This document shows, one piece after another, positions 1 through 9,954 of a DNA stretch of 64,000 bases. The notes beneath the pieces are model-generated. The model worked only from the letters and a program-made list of their open reading frames with translations, made no database searches and was not told where the DNA came from. Numbering within the stretch: the stretch's first letter is position 1; each line of letters begins with the position of its first letter. This stretch comes from Chromatiales bacterium (GTDB taxonomy: Bacteria > Pseudomonadota > Gammaproteobacteria > UBA6429 > Thiohalophilaceae), in the NCBI GenBank assembly GCA_027076325.1, contig JALTJZ010000046.1:92204-156203 (forward strand), read 5' to 3'. Position numbers and translations under genes: made by a program.

Positions 1-58
1 CCTGAGTAAGCGGATATAATCGTGTACCCGAACCACCCGCAAGAATAATGCCCTTCAT
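1..58 (-). CDS. rmlA: glucose-1-phosphate thymidylyltransferase, N-terminal fragment
   Basis: Only the first 19 codons are in the window. They encode [19 protein letters not shown], which carries the [11 protein letters not shown] nucleotide-binding signature of RmlA/RfbA, the enzyme that makes dTDP-glucose from dTTP and glucose-1-phosphate. The start codon overlaps the stop codon of rmlB in an ATGA arrangement, so the two are translationally coupled and feed the same dTDP-sugar (probably dTDP-L-rhamnose) pathway. The remainder lies beyond the left edge. Confidence 0.9.
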   Translation of the reverse strand, partial: MKGIILAGGSGTRLYPLTQ

Positions 59-1119
59 GATATTGTTCCTAAGCGATTGCGCTTATAGTTTTTATTTGTT
101 ACCTGATTGCACCATTCCAGATTATCCAAATACCATTGTAATGTTTTACGAATACCTGTTTCAAATGTTTCATTTGGCACCCAGCCCAGTTCATTCCTGA
201 TTTTAGTACCATCAATTGCATATCTTAAATCATGCCCGGGGCGGTCATCCACATAGGTAATCAGATTTTCATAAGGTTCTTTAGATGCCTGTGGTCGTAC
301 TTCGTCTAACAATCGGCAAATTGTTTTTACTATTTCTATATTAGTTTTTTCGTAATTGCCACCAATATTATACTTGTCGCCTACCTTGCCCTTTTCCAGC
401 ACTGTGCTAATGGCAGAACAATGGTCTTCAACATATAACCAGTCACGTACATTCAGGCCATTACCATAAACAGGTAAAGGCTTTCCTTCCAGAGCATTTA
501 AAATAATTAACGGTATTAATTTTTCAGGAAATTGATAAGGACCATAATTATTGGAACAATTAGTAATTAATACAGGTAATCCATAGGTATGTAGATAGGA
601 GCGTACCAAATGGTCAGAAGATGCTTTTGAAGCAGCATAAGGTGAATTAGGTGCATAAGGTGTTTCCTCTGTAAATAAACCTGCTTCACTTAAAGACCCA
701 TAGACTTCATCGGTTGAAACATGCAAAAACCGGAAATTCTGTTGCATATTAATTGGATATTTCTGGATATTTTTTCGAGCCGACTCCAGTAGTGAAAGTG
801 TTTCGACAACATTGGTTTCAATAAATTTTGTCGGACCATCAATAGAACGATCCACATGTGACTCTGCTGCAAAATTAACAATAGCGGTTGGTTGATATTC
901 ATCAAACAAAGAAGCCAATAAATCTCTATCACCAATACGCCCTTCTACAAAAATATGGTTTTTACTGTCTTTTATTTGCGCCAGTGTTTCTATATGCCCC
1001 GCATACGTTAACGCATCCAGATTAATAACTTTATAGTTTTTATTTAAAAGGTGGTATACGAAGTTTCCACCAATAAATCCAGCACCACCTGTTACAATAA
1101 GTGTTTTAGGTTGGTTCAT
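55..1119 (-). CDS. rmlB: dTDP-glucose 4,6-dehydratase
   Basis: Extended short-chain dehydrogenase/reductase that converts dTDP-glucose to dTDP-4-keto-6-deoxyglucose in the cytoplasm, the second step towards dTDP-rhamnose and related deoxysugars. The Rossmann motif GGAGFIG is at residues 11-17, the family motif STDEVYG at 135-141, and the catalytic YxxxK at Tyr161/Lys165. At 354 residues it has the usual length. The start overlaps the stop of the upstream glycosyltransferase gene by 4 nt and the stop overlaps the start of rmlA, placing it in a tightly coupled surface-polysaccharide operon. RmlC and RmlD are not in the window and may follow rmlA. Confidence 0.96.
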   Translation of the reverse strand: MNQPKTLIVTGGAGFIGGNFVYHLLNKNYKVINLDALTYAGHIETLAQIKDSKNHIFVEGRIGDRDLLASLFDEYQPTAIVNFAAESHVDRSIDGPTKFIETNVVETLSLLESARKNIQKYPINMQQNFRFLHVSTDEVYGSLSEAGLFTEETPYAPNSPYAASKASSDHLVRSYLHTYGLPVLITNCSNNYGPYQFPEKLIPLIILNALEGKPLPVYGNGLNVRDWLYVEDHCSAISTVLEKGKVGDKYNIGGNYEKTNIEIVKTICRLLDEVRPQASKEPYENLITYVDDRPGHDLRYAIDGTKIRNELGWVPNETFETGIRKTLQWYLDNLEWCNQVTNKNYKRNRLGTIS

Positions 1120-2204
1120 GATTGCACTACTCTATTGTTTAACTTTCTTGTTAGCCTAATGGGTAAAGAATTTGCATGCTCGTTAGCGTGATGGATAAAG
1201 GGTTTGCATGCATCTAAAACATGCTCAACCGTAATGGCAGCCAGGCCAGCTTCTGGATTCTGCATATCTTCAGCCATAAGGGGGGTATATTGCTCTGCCG
1301 GGATATAGGGGCCACAATTATCCGGTGATTCTACTGCAAATAAAGCAACCATTTTTGTACCCAATGCACCTGCTACATGCATAGGACCGGTATTTGGTGT
1401 AACAAGCAAATCCATTGAGTTTAATGTTGCTTTGTAACGTTCAAAGTTCATTTCAGGAATAAGCAAAGTAATAGTATTATCACTCAGCGCAACAATACGC
1501 TCACCTAAAGCCCTGTCTTCTTCCAGCAAGTCCATAATAATATGAATCTTAATTTCCTTTTCTTCTGCATATTTTTTTAAAGCACGGGCAAGTGCTGCCC
1601 AGCTTTCTTCCGGCCAGCCACGCTCATGCAAGCTTCTTTGACTACGAAACTTAAATTTTTTAAGTCCACTAAAGCTTGGATGCAGTCCAATGATAAAAGC
1701 ATTTCTATCTATCTTGTTTTCAATAAAAATATCGTTTGATTGCTTAACTGATTCTTTGTTCACCTTTAAAGAGATCCATTCTTTCGACTGTTGCCCGGTT
1801 ACCCGACTAACAGTTTGCAAGCAATGCCATGCATAATTTTTTTCCAGTGTGCAATTTTTATTAACATGAATTGCAGCCTGACTCTTTGAAAATAATTTCA
1901 AATAGCTTGGTTTAGTTTCAAAACAAAAGATATGCGTATAATTTTCCAGGCCAATTACGCTTTTCAGTTTATACCTTATCCATTCGGCGTTAATTGACTT
2001 GCGATTATAAAGATAAAATTGTGTTATCCGCGTGTCAAAATTATTTAAAACACGTTTACCATCACTACCTGTTAATATATGTATCTCTGCTTTCTTAAAA
2101 TATTTTAAAATAGCCGTTAATGCAGGGGTAATCATTACCATGTCACCAACGCGGCCTGCACGTACAACAAGAATTTTATGTTTAATCTCTGGTTTTTCTA
2201 GCAT
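1116..2204 (-). CDS. glycosyltransferase family 9 (heptosyltransferase-like)
   Basis: A 362-residue GT-B glycosyltransferase of the ADP-heptose:LPS heptosyltransferase family. The N-terminus has the typical [20 protein letters not shown] strand-helix around residues 9-28, and the C-terminal donor-binding loop reads [13 protein letters not shown]. Family 9 enzymes add heptose or related sugars to the LPS core at the inner membrane. The exact acceptor cannot be read from sequence, so no Waa name is given. Its start shares one base with the stop of the next upstream family-9 gene (TAATG), so both are probably co-translated. It could act in LPS outer core or in another glycoconjugate that uses the rml sugars. 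Confidence 0.85.
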   Translation of the reverse strand: MLEKPEIKHKILVVRAGRVGDMVMITPALTAILKYFKKAEIHILTGSDGKRVLNNFDTRITQFYLYNRKSINAEWIRYKLKSVIGLENYTHIFCFETKPSYLKLFSKSQAAIHVNKNCTLEKNYAWHCLQTVSRVTGQQSKEWISLKVNKESVKQSNDIFIENKIDRNAFIIGLHPSFSGLKKFKFRSQRSLHERGWPEESWAALARALKKYAEEKEIKIHIIMDLLEEDRALGERIVALSDNTITLLIPEMNFERYKATLNSMDLLVTPNTGPMHVAGALGTKMVALFAVESPDNCGPYIPAEQYTPLMAEDMQNPEAGLAAITVEHVLDACKPFIHHANEHANSLPIRLTRKLNNRVVQS

Positions 2205-3214
2205 TATAATTTAATCATTTTATTTACAGCCTCTTGCACATCATCTACTGATGGAACACTGCCGTCGGCGTGATACACTACGTCATGATTTCCATAACGA
2301 GGCCAGTAGCGATATAACACAGCCGATGAAAAAATACCAACTGTAGGCACTTCGCAACATATGGCAAGGTTACGGATACCCGTATCATTTCCCACGACCA
2401 CAGTTGCCCCTTTTAAAAAAGCAAAAGTATCTTCCAATGGCATTGCTTTTTGTATTTCAATATTCTTTATTTCACCCTCACTGGTAATTAAATTCATTAA
2501 GCCTGATACAGACTCCCAGTCAGCAAGACCTTCAAGAATGATGTGTTTATAGTCTGGATATTGTGCTGACAGTTTTTTAATCAATAAGGAAAAATGTTCA
2601 ACTGGCCAGCATTTATTGGCAATGGACGCTGTGGTAAAATAAACAAAATAAGGCTGCTCTTTTTTTAATGCGGGTATACTAATATTAGATTGAGGTGGTG
2701 TTGTTACATTTGCACCAAATAAACGCAACATATCGAGTAGCGTTTCAGCCTCAAATTGCAGGTCTGAACGAAAAATACAGATATCATAAAATATTCGTTG
2801 CCAACTGCGGTATGGATAGCTGACCTTTATTCCTGCTTTATTTACCATGCAAATAAGTAAAGAGCGAGAGGAAACGGTCATATCAAAAATAATATCGTGA
2901 TAGCCTAATTCTTTCGCTGTTCGAATCTGCTCCCGCTTTGGTATATGACGTTGATCACTGCCAATGGCAACATGCACCCGATCTACCATATCGTCAGGTA
3001 TTCCGTAACGATAATTACTGACAATACTCAAGGTAATGGACGCATTGGGAAAAAACTTTCTGGCCTCAACAATAAAGGCACGTGTTAAAATCATGTCGCC
3101 TAAAGCAGCATGACGAATAATCGCAATGCTCTTTATTTCTTCAGGGCGAATATCTTTATATTTTTCCTGTGTTTTTTTTGATACCCATGCACCGCGTGTA
3201 AACCAGAATTTCAT
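2204..3214 (-). CDS. glycosyltransferase family 9, divergent
   Basis: A 336-residue second family-9 glycosyltransferase in the same operon. It has the family N-terminal pattern (IAIIRHAALGDMILTRAF) after about 29 extra residues and a donor-loop motif GNDTGIRNLAICCEVP, where the usual TGPMHLA reads TGIRNLA. The replacement of the loop His by Asn and of Pro-Met by Ile-Arg suggests an altered donor site. Function is inferred as transfer of a sugar to a lipid-linked or LPS acceptor on the cytoplasmic face of the inner membrane. The gene lies 46 bp downstream of the methyltransferase gene and overlaps the next gene by one base. Confidence 0.8.
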   Translation of the reverse strand: MKFWFTRGAWVSKKTQEKYKDIRPEEIKSIAIIRHAALGDMILTRAFIVEARKFFPNASITLSIVSNYRYGIPDDMVDRVHVAIGSDQRHIPKREQIRTAKELGYHDIIFDMTVSSRSLLICMVNKAGIKVSYPYRSWQRIFYDICIFRSDLQFEAETLLDMLRLFGANVTTPPQSNISIPALKKEQPYFVYFTTASIANKCWPVEHFSLLIKKLSAQYPDYKHIILEGLADWESVSGLMNLITSEGEIKNIEIQKAMPLEDTFAFLKGATVVVGNDTGIRNLAICCEVPTVGIFSSAVLYRYWPRYGNHDVVYHADGSVPSVDDVQEAVNKMIKL

Positions 3215-3260
3215 TTTTATATTTTTCTTTATTTGTTGTTAATAGATGGCCATAAATAAA

Positions 3261-4055
3261 TTACTTGCTCATAACGGCAACAAAATTTCCATCAGCCTCT
3301 TCAAATTCTTTTTCTATGCGGTAATCTGTAAAACCAATCCGTTTGGTTAATATTTCAAGGTTCGCACCACTAAAAAGATTTAAATGCTCCAGTGGCTTTA
3401 ATGCGCCCCATTGGCACTCTTCTTTATGTGCCCGTTCACAGGCAACATCCGGTGTTTGCAAAATGACAATACCACCTGGCTTCAGCACTTCATATATACC
3501 CTGCAAGTCTTTTACCACATTTTCAAAGTGCTCTAACACATCAATACCTGTTATCAGATCAAACATGTCGGCATTTAACCTAAGTTTGGCATCTTCAAAC
3601 CGCTCTGAAAATATTTGTGACTTATATTGTGGGTAAGTATTAATAAAAGGGCGAATTAATTCAGGCACAAGCTCAATACCATAAATATTCAAACCTTGCT
3701 CATGCGCGGCAGCAAGATTAAATCCCCGATTACACCCGATATCAAGGTAATTTTTTCTGTCACCTGATATTTTTATTTGATTAATTGAAAAATTAATAAT
3801 TTGTTCAGCACGTTGCTTCTGCAGCGTAAAGTTTTTGTAATGTTTTAATTTTCTAAAAGGCGCAACTAATTTTCTGCGCACAGATTTTATAGAGTTACCA
3901 CTGTATGCTTTATAGAGTTCCTTTGTTTTTAATAGCTCATCGACATAAATAAGCCCGCAATGGCTACAGCACAGGTAATTTTGATTATCAATATTACAAT
4001 AATCTTCTGCATACTGGTTTGTTTCACAAACGACACAGGCACGACGACTTGCCAT
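3261..4055 (-). CDS. class I SAM-dependent methyltransferase with N-terminal zinc ribbon
   Basis: A 264-residue protein. The N-terminus has two CxxC pairs (Cys7/Cys10 and Cys30/Cys33) resembling the zinc-binding segment of sugar C-methyltransferases and related Methyltransf_23-type proteins. The SAM-binding motif I, YLDIGCNRGFN, is near residue 122, followed by the acidic DVLEHFENV motif and a post-motif GGIVILQTPD. It is the first gene of the minus-strand operon that continues through two glycosyltransferases into rmlB and rmlA. Modification of a surface sugar is therefore the likely job, but the substrate is unknown. Confidence 0.8.
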   Translation of the reverse strand: MASRRACVVCETNQYAEDYCNIDNQNYLCCSHCGLIYVDELLKTKELYKAYSGNSIKSVRRKLVAPFRKLKHYKNFTLQKQRAEQIINFSINQIKISGDRKNYLDIGCNRGFNLAAAHEQGLNIYGIELVPELIRPFINTYPQYKSQIFSERFEDAKLRLNADMFDLITGIDVLEHFENVVKDLQGIYEVLKPGGIVILQTPDVACERAHKEECQWGALKPLEHLNLFSGANLEILTKRIGFTDYRIEKEFEEADGNFVAVMSK

Positions 4056-4150
4056 TGATTATCCTTTATTGTTTTATTACTCGACTAAATCATAAGCCAT
4101 GCTTAAAATTTCTGGCTTTTATTACGCCTTAACCGTAAAATATTTTACCA

Positions 4151-5203
4151 ATGTCATGCGCAAATAACCCTAAAAACCTGAAAAAAATCCTCATTGTCCG
4201 TAATGACAAGCTGGGCGACTTACTGGTGTCCTTTTCGGCTTTTGCAATCCTGAAAAAGAACCTGCCCGACACGGAAATCCATGTCCTGGTACCCGATTAT
4301 ACCGCGCCAATTGCCAAATTGTGTAAATTTATTGACCATGTCAGCATTGATCCACTATCCGGCACACCAAATACTCACCCCTTTAATGAAACTTGGCGAC
4401 TCAGCCAGCTTTTCAAGCAACAAGACTACGACGCCATTATCACGCTCGTTTCTACATTGCGGGTTGCTGTTGCGGCTTTTTTAGCTAAAATTCCAATCCG
4501 CATTGCACCTGCAACAAAAATTGGCCAGATTTTTTATAATCACCGTGTTACCCAGCGCCGCTCACGCTCAGAAAAGCCCGAACACCGCTATAATCAGGAA
4601 CTTGCAGAGCACTATCTATCGGTACTAAATATCGTACCTTTGCAAACAGTGAAGCCGCCTTATCTCGAATTTCCTGCTGAAACGACCCACCAGTTAAAGC
4701 AACAGTTTATGGAATCACAGCATATCCCAGCGGATCATTTACTGGTTTTTATCCACCCCGGCACGGGCGGTTCGGCAAGAAATTTATCCACACAGCAATT
4801 TGCACAGCTTGCCGATTCCCTGCAAAGTACGCAACCTCTCAGCATAATTATCAGCTATGGCCCGGGGGAAGAACCGGCTGCCAAAGCCGTCTATACTGCC
4901 ATTAGCCATGACAAGATTTTATATGAATCGAAACAAGGGCTGGAAAGTTTTAGCCAGCATTTAGCCTTTGCCGATCTTTTTATTAGCGGTTCAACCGGGC
5001 CTCTGCATATTGCCGGTGTGCTCGACCGACCTACGGCTGCTTTTTACACTCGCCGCCGCTCTGCAACGGCATTGCGTTGGCAAACTTTAAATTCGGCTAA
5101 TAAACGGCTGGCTTTTTCCCCACCGGAAGATAGTGCAACAGAAGATATGTCAATGATTGATATTGAACAGGCAGCCAAAGAAATAAGCCGTACCTTCTTA
5201 TAA
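4151..5203 (+). CDS. glycosyltransferase family 9 (heptosyltransferase-like)
   Basis: A 350-residue family-9 glycosyltransferase on the opposite strand to the preceding operon. The N-terminal motif KKILIVRNDKLGDLLVSFSA begins at residue 11, and the donor loop FISGSTGPLHIAGVLD is near residue 275. The start at 4151 is chosen because it is the first ATG before the family N-terminus; the ribosome-binding site there is weak. The last codons overlap the end of the convergent metalloprotease gene by 6 bp. It is probably another LPS or glycolipid sugar transferase. It is not close enough to WaaC, WaaF or WaaQ to be named. Confidence 0.82.
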   Translation: MSCANNPKNLKKILIVRNDKLGDLLVSFSAFAILKKNLPDTEIHVLVPDYTAPIAKLCKFIDHVSIDPLSGTPNTHPFNETWRLSQLFKQQDYDAIITLVSTLRVAVAAFLAKIPIRIAPATKIGQIFYNHRVTQRRSRSEKPEHRYNQELAEHYLSVLNIVPLQTVKPPYLEFPAETTHQLKQQFMESQHIPADHLLVFIHPGTGGSARNLSTQQFAQLADSLQSTQPLSIIISYGPGEEPAAKAVYTAISHDKILYESKQGLESFSQHLAFADLFISGSTGPLHIAGVLDRPTAAFYTRRRSATALRWQTLNSANKRLAFSPPEDSATEDMSMIDIEQAAKEISRTFL

Positions 5204-8071
5204 CAACGCTTTGCTTTTACGACGACCTCGCCATAGATGTATAACCGACAGGCCTAAAAGTACAAACAGCATAAAAGGATTAAATGTAGCCCGTGGGTTA
5301 AGACTACAACCGCCACCACCGGTACTGTTTACTACGGTACTTGCTGCTGGAGTAATCGTAACATTCACTGTATCCAGCAAAGAAGAGCGCCCGCTATTGT
5401 CGGTAACGATTAAAGAAAAACCAAGTATCTGACCCGCTGCTGGTGCAGTAAAAGTCGGCGCTACTGTATTTGCATTATTTAATGTCACCGCATCGCCTGC
5501 CGTTTGCGCCCATGCATAAGAAACGATTGAACCATCAGTATCAAAACTTCCACTGCCATCCAGCGTCGCTGTTGAGCCTTCAGTAACATTAGTATCATTA
5601 CCGGCGTTTGCAACCGGTGCATTTGTTACAATAATATTTACAATATCCGAGTCTGTATTATTATCAAGATCGGTTACCGTTAGTCTAAATGAAACAATTT
5701 CTGTATTAGCTGAAGCTGTAAAAATGGGTGTTGCTGATGTCGAGTTACTCAAACTGATATTTTGACCAGCGAGTTGTTCCCACAAAAAACTGGATATTGT
5801 TCCATCATCTACATCAGTGCTTGCATTAGCGTTTAAAGTAACAACCGCACCTGGAGGAACAATTTGATCGGCGCCGGCATTTGCAACAGGAAAACTACCC
5901 ACTAGTGGAGCCTGACAACTGTATACTGATACATCATCAATAACCCAGCCCAAACTGGCTGAACTATTATCAGTGCCAGTCCGCCAACGCAACAAGAGAG
6001 TTGAACCTGAAAATTCGGATAAATTAAAACGTGTTGACACATAACCATTACTTAAACCAGTATATGCCATTCGCCCTGCTAGCGGGTTTTGGGAACCCGC
6101 ACTAACAATACCAGTATAATTTTTACCGTCAACAATCAAGTTACCTGCATCATTCCAGTTTGCACCATTAGTCGTACTGTACTCAACAACAGCACCACCA
6201 TAGTAGTTGCCAGCACCCGACTCAAGTTCAAACGCATGGTTAAAATGCAGAAAGAATTTATCCGAGGTTGCGGGCAAGCTAACACTGATTTGCGCGTATT
6301 GATCAGAGCTTGTACTTATATTTTCAGAATATAACGATAGAGTACCCGAACTTGCATAACCTCTCACCAGTATCCAGTCGTTATCTGCAAGACTATTATC
6401 ATGAGTTAAAGTCCAGTTCGATATGCCTGATTCAATATCATCTGAAAAAATAACTGTTCCTGTGTTGCCGCCTGAAGGACAAATAGCGGCCTCCGGATTA
6501 TAATTATTAACAGGCTGCTGATTCATTTCAACTGCTGTTAATGCAGCTTGCACCTGTGTACAGTCTGAACTGACAAACCCGGCAGTAGCTGTAGCAACTA
6601 AATCACTGCATGCCTGATTAAGGGCATTGTATAGATCCAGATAATCGGCACCACTGGTTAAAAACCTTGTTTGCACTTCATAATACAATGTTGCAACTTT
6701 TGTAATCCCCAATGCCTCAACAGTTTGGCCATTAAAAGCTCCACCGGTCTCAGCGCCTGAACCATCAACCATTAAGTAAACCGCCTTATTATTAATACCA
6801 CCATTAGTATGCACATTGCTATTACCACCATAGCCGGTAAAATAGTTTGGACTTGTCATTCTGTCTGGATCTAGAAATGCAGGTGGATTACTCATATCTC
6901 GAATAGCCCCACCGGGTAAATCTTCACCTAGTAACCACCTGTCTCCAACGGCATCACTACCAGAACCATTTGTTTGGTCGACAAATTCCCCCCAAACATC
7001 AGAGAATGATTCATTAATAGAACCCGACTGATAATAATAAAACAGGTTCGATGTATACTGAGTCACACCATGTGTATACTCATGAGCAACCACATCATCA
7101 GCCTGAGAAAAACCATCACCAAAAAACATTTGTTCTCCTGTCCATGCAGCATTTCCAAAACCAATCGCCCCATAATGCACGCTGGTTATAATTGTACTTC
7201 CTATTCCGGTAATTCCATCTCGACCATGCATGCTAGAGTAAAAGTTATAAGTGTCCGCAACATACAAATGTGCCGCTCTGGCATCTTCATCACCCATACT
7301 ACAAGTGGGATCGGCCTCACCGCAAATAAAAGTACCTGGAAGATTTTCGGTATTGTTTGCTGTATAAGTCGCACGACTTAACGCCGCATGAACCTGACTA
7401 ATATTAAAGGCAATCGCACCAGTATTTGCATCAACAAAAATGAGTTCATGCACTTTATTATTGCTAACTGATAATTTCCAAACCAGACGTGCGGGCATTT
7501 TTCCTGGTGTAATAAGTGCCGGATTAAAAATAGACAGTTCAGCCGCACCTGCAACCAACTGTGTACTATTAACTGAGTACCATTTTGAAACGGCTGTTAT
7601 TGCAATAGCACTGGCTTCTTCTGCAGTAATATTAGCTGTAACATCCAGTGACAGCTCAGGGGCGGTCTCACCTGAAACATATTTAACCTGATCAGCTGCA
7701 TCAACACCTGCAACTAGCTCTGCACCTATAACAGGTACACCTTTATAATGCTGCTGGAAGCGAAGTGTTTTTTCTGAATCAGCATGTTGCGTTTGTTTAT
7801 GCAGCTTTAATTCAATTGCCGGACTGGACAAACCAAATGCGGGCGCATAGATATCAGCAATTGTTTCAGATAAGTTTCTGCCCTGTTTTATAACAACAGG
7901 GGCTTTATTTTTAATCGTAATAAATCGTGTTTCACCTGTGACCGGGTGCGTGTGTACTGTTGCATTTTTCGGTAAAAGATTGAATAAACCTTTATCAACT
8001 GCCCAACTAATACTTGAATAAAAACCGGTTACAATTAAAAAACCAACAATAAAAAATTGCTTTCTATTCAC
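5198..8071 (-). CDS. secreted M4 (thermolysin-type) metalloprotease with PKD domains and C-terminal sorting tail
   Basis: A 957-residue secreted zinc endopeptidase. Residues 1-24 form a signal peptide ending ISWA. Residues 70-220 resemble the FTP/PepSY propeptide of M4 proteases. The catalytic domain has HEYTH at 330-334 with the third zinc ligand Glu354 in NESFSD, and the VHTNGGINNKA segment that precedes the active-site region. After about residue 540 comes a jelly-roll-like region, then two PKD domains (about 755-930). The tail has a Gly-rich stretch, GGGGCSLNP, a hydrophobic helix and an Arg/Lys cluster, which is the layout of Gammaproteobacterial CTERM sorting signals with an invariant Cys (JDVT-CTERM-like). 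It is probably exported and then processed or anchored at the cell surface to degrade protein. Confidence 0.92.
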   Translation of the reverse strand: MNRKQFFIVGFLIVTGFYSSISWAVDKGLFNLLPKNATVHTHPVTGETRFITIKNKAPVVIKQGRNLSETIADIYAPAFGLSSPAIELKLHKQTQHADSEKTLRFQQHYKGVPVIGAELVAGVDAADQVKYVSGETAPELSLDVTANITAEEASAIAITAVSKWYSVNSTQLVAGAAELSIFNPALITPGKMPARLVWKLSVSNNKVHELIFVDANTGAIAFNISQVHAALSRATYTANNTENLPGTFICGEADPTCSMGDEDARAAHLYVADTYNFYSSMHGRDGITGIGSTIITSVHYGAIGFGNAAWTGEQMFFGDGFSQADDVVAHEYTHGVTQYTSNLFYYYQSGSINESFSDVWGEFVDQTNGSGSDAVGDRWLLGEDLPGGAIRDMSNPPAFLDPDRMTSPNYFTGYGGNSNVHTNGGINNKAVYLMVDGSGAETGGAFNGQTVEALGITKVATLYYEVQTRFLTSGADYLDLYNALNQACSDLVATATAGFVSSDCTQVQAALTAVEMNQQPVNNYNPEAAICPSGGNTGTVIFSDDIESGISNWTLTHDNSLADNDWILVRGYASSGTLSLYSENISTSSDQYAQISVSLPATSDKFFLHFNHAFELESGAGNYYGGAVVEYSTTNGANWNDAGNLIVDGKNYTGIVSAGSQNPLAGRMAYTGLSNGYVSTRFNLSEFSGSTLLLRWRTGTDNSSASLGWVIDDVSVYSCQAPLVGSFPVANAGADQIVPPGAVVTLNANASTDVDDGTISSFLWEQLAGQNISLSNSTSATPIFTASANTEIVSFRLTVTDLDNNTDSDIVNIIVTNAPVANAGNDTNVTEGSTATLDGSGSFDTDGSIVSYAWAQTAGDAVTLNNANTVAPTFTAPAAGQILGFSLIVTDNSGRSSLLDTVNVTITPAASTVVNSTGGGGCSLNPRATFNPFMLFVLLGLSVIHLWRGRRKSKALL

Positions 8072-8123
8072 GACACTCCCCCTTCCCCCTTACCAACCCA
8101 TAATAATCACACATCCGTTGACG

Positions 8124-8606
8124 CTAGTGTTGTGACATCGTTTTGCGTAAAAAACGTACAATATCTTTGTACGGTGACTGACCTAAGTTTATATCATTCA
8201 ATATGACAAGTTGCTGCCCATTTTGCCAACGAATCGACAGTTTATACTGAAAACAATCTGCACAACTTTTAGTCAGAATTTTGCCTTTCACTTCTGAATG
8301 CGTCTTTTTTTGCTGGAGAACCAACTTAGAAAGAACGTCTAACTCATTGTTATTCATTTTTTTTCTGATACTTCTACCTGTTTTCAAGTTATTAATGATT
8401 AATAATCCATCTGAATTGATACTGATATTTTTTGCCCAACCCGCAAAACCACCACTTATCGATAAAACAACAGACCAGCTCTTTACGGCTGCTGCCGAGC
8501 TTTTTGAAGCCACCATCGTGGATTTTTTATCCTGTGTAGCACACCCTGCCAAAAACAGTAGCAAACTAATAAGAATAAATCGAAAAATAGCATTGAAACT
8601 CAGCAT
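8124..8606 (-). CDS. putative lipoprotein, unknown function
   Basis: A small protein of about 160 residues with a lipoprotein signal: a hydrophobic stretch followed by LAGC, the Cys being residue 22 from the chosen start. The ATG at 8606 is preferred over one four codons upstream because GGAA lies about 6 bases before it, but either could be used. The mature part has a WSVVLSISGGFAG segment, then LLIINNLKTGRSIRKKM, and a KSCADCFQYKL segment with a CxxC pair but no following His. This pattern is common among small lipoproteins of unknown role. I do not recognise a named family. It lies upstream of the M4 protease gene on the same strand. Confidence 0.6.
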   Translation of the reverse strand: MLSFNAIFRFILISLLLFLAGCATQDKKSTMVASKSSAAAVKSWSVVLSISGGFAGWAKNISINSDGLLIINNLKTGRSIRKKMNNNELDVLSKLVLQQKKTHSEVKGKILTKSCADCFQYKLSIRWQNGQQLVILNDINLGQSPYKDIVRFLRKTMSQH

Positions 8607-8931
8607 ATTAAATTCCATTAAGATGTTTTCTTCCCTTATATAACAAGGTTCTAGCAGCCTATGCTAACAAATAAAATCCACTGGTTGCCAAATTATTCTT
8701 GTATTACGGCTCTATTTCTTGCTTTTCCAGGCGACCATCACCAAGGCAACATTGATTATGACTGAATAATGATGAAAAAGAATGAACAACTTTATACAGC
8801 ACATATGTACTAACAAAAGCTTACAAAGGAACTAAACGCTGGATACTCAATATTTAATGATCTGATTTATCATTTTGCCAGAAGCCAGAACAGGGAAGCA
8901 CCATTAAAGTAGAATGTACCGGCAAAGCAGC
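8607..8931. other. intergenic region, no gene seen
   Basis: About 325 bp between the putative lipoprotein gene and waaF. It is AT-rich, with stops in all frames and no RNA-like fold, repeat or convincing terminator. It presumably contains the promoter of the lipoprotein gene. Confidence 0.5.
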
Positions 8932-9939
8932 CTAATAAATCCGTTTAAAAATATCGATGGGGTTGATGTCTCGCAGGCAGTCCAGATGATCAAACTGACA
9001 CGTTCGTTGAAAACAGGGGCTGCACGACATGTTTAAATACATGGCTTCGGCTGTATCAGATAAGGGTGGAGTATATGCCGGGTCGGATGAACCATAAATA
9101 CCAATCACCTTTATACCTACAGCACAGGCTACATGCATAAGACCTGAATCATTGCTTACCGCTGTATGCACAACCGACAATAAATCAATTACATCTTCCA
9201 GTTTTGTTTTACCACATAGGTTAATCACATCCTCTTCATAACCATCAGAAATCATTGCGCCGGTTTCCTGTTCTTTATTAGAGCCCAGTATCCAGACACG
9301 ATAATCATTACCGACCAGCATCTCAGCCAGTTGCCGATAATACTCCGTTGGCCAACGTTTCGCTTCACCGTATTCAGCGCCGGGCATGAAGGCAATAATC
9401 GGCTTGTTCATTTTAAGATTAACATCCTTAATAAACCATTTACGGTTAGCTACATCAATGCTGAGTTCAGGCTGATAGATAAGCGGTGGTGTTGTTAAGT
9501 CAGCATCGTATGCCAGCGCAGTAAAGCGCTGTACCGTTTGTGTTAATACATCATAATCCAGCCGCTTTCTATTATTCACCACCCCATAACGCATTTCACC
9601 ACGGTAACCCGTTCGCACTGGGATTCTTGCAAAAAAAGGAACCAGCGCGGCTTTATAAGAACGTGGTAAGATGATTGCCTCATCATATTTATTTACCCGT
9701 AAATGCCGACCCGTGCGATAGCGTGTTCTTAGCCCAAGTTTGCCATGAGTAACATCGAGTGCAATTGCCTGATTTACTTCAGCCATACGTTTTAATAACG
9801 GCATTGACCAGGGGGGGGAAAGTACATCGATCACACTATCAGGCCGTTGAACTTTTAGTGCTTTAAATAAACTTTGTGCCATCACCATGTCACCAACCCA
9901 GGCGGGGCCAACCACTAAAATTTTATTTTTTGGATTCAA
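8932..9939 (-). CDS. waaF: ADP-heptose:LPS heptosyltransferase II
   Basis: A 335-residue family-9 glycosyltransferase that adds the second heptose to the LPS inner core at the inner membrane. The N-terminus KILVVGPAWVGDMVMAQSLF at residues 5-24 is the characteristic WaaF/RfaF signature. The C-terminal SNDSGLMHVACAVG donor loop and the cysteine-rich end (CSPCFQRTC...CL) also match WaaF. The donor, ADP-heptose, is made by HldE, encoded at 12195-13631. The coding strand contains a run of eight C (9811-9818 as G on the plus strand) at a Pro-Pro-Trp site, a possible slippage point. Confidence 0.93.
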   Translation of the reverse strand: MNPKNKILVVGPAWVGDMVMAQSLFKALKVQRPDSVIDVLSPPWSMPLLKRMAEVNQAIALDVTHGKLGLRTRYRTGRHLRVNKYDEAIILPRSYKAALVPFFARIPVRTGYRGEMRYGVVNNRKRLDYDVLTQTVQRFTALAYDADLTTPPLIYQPELSIDVANRKWFIKDVNLKMNKPIIAFMPGAEYGEAKRWPTEYYRQLAEMLVGNDYRVWILGSNKEQETGAMISDGYEEDVINLCGKTKLEDVIDLLSVVHTAVSNDSGLMHVACAVGIKVIGIYGSSDPAYTPPLSDTAEAMYLNMSCSPCFQRTCQFDHLDCLRDINPIDIFKRIY

Positions 9940-9954
9940 CTTGCTGCTTCCTAA

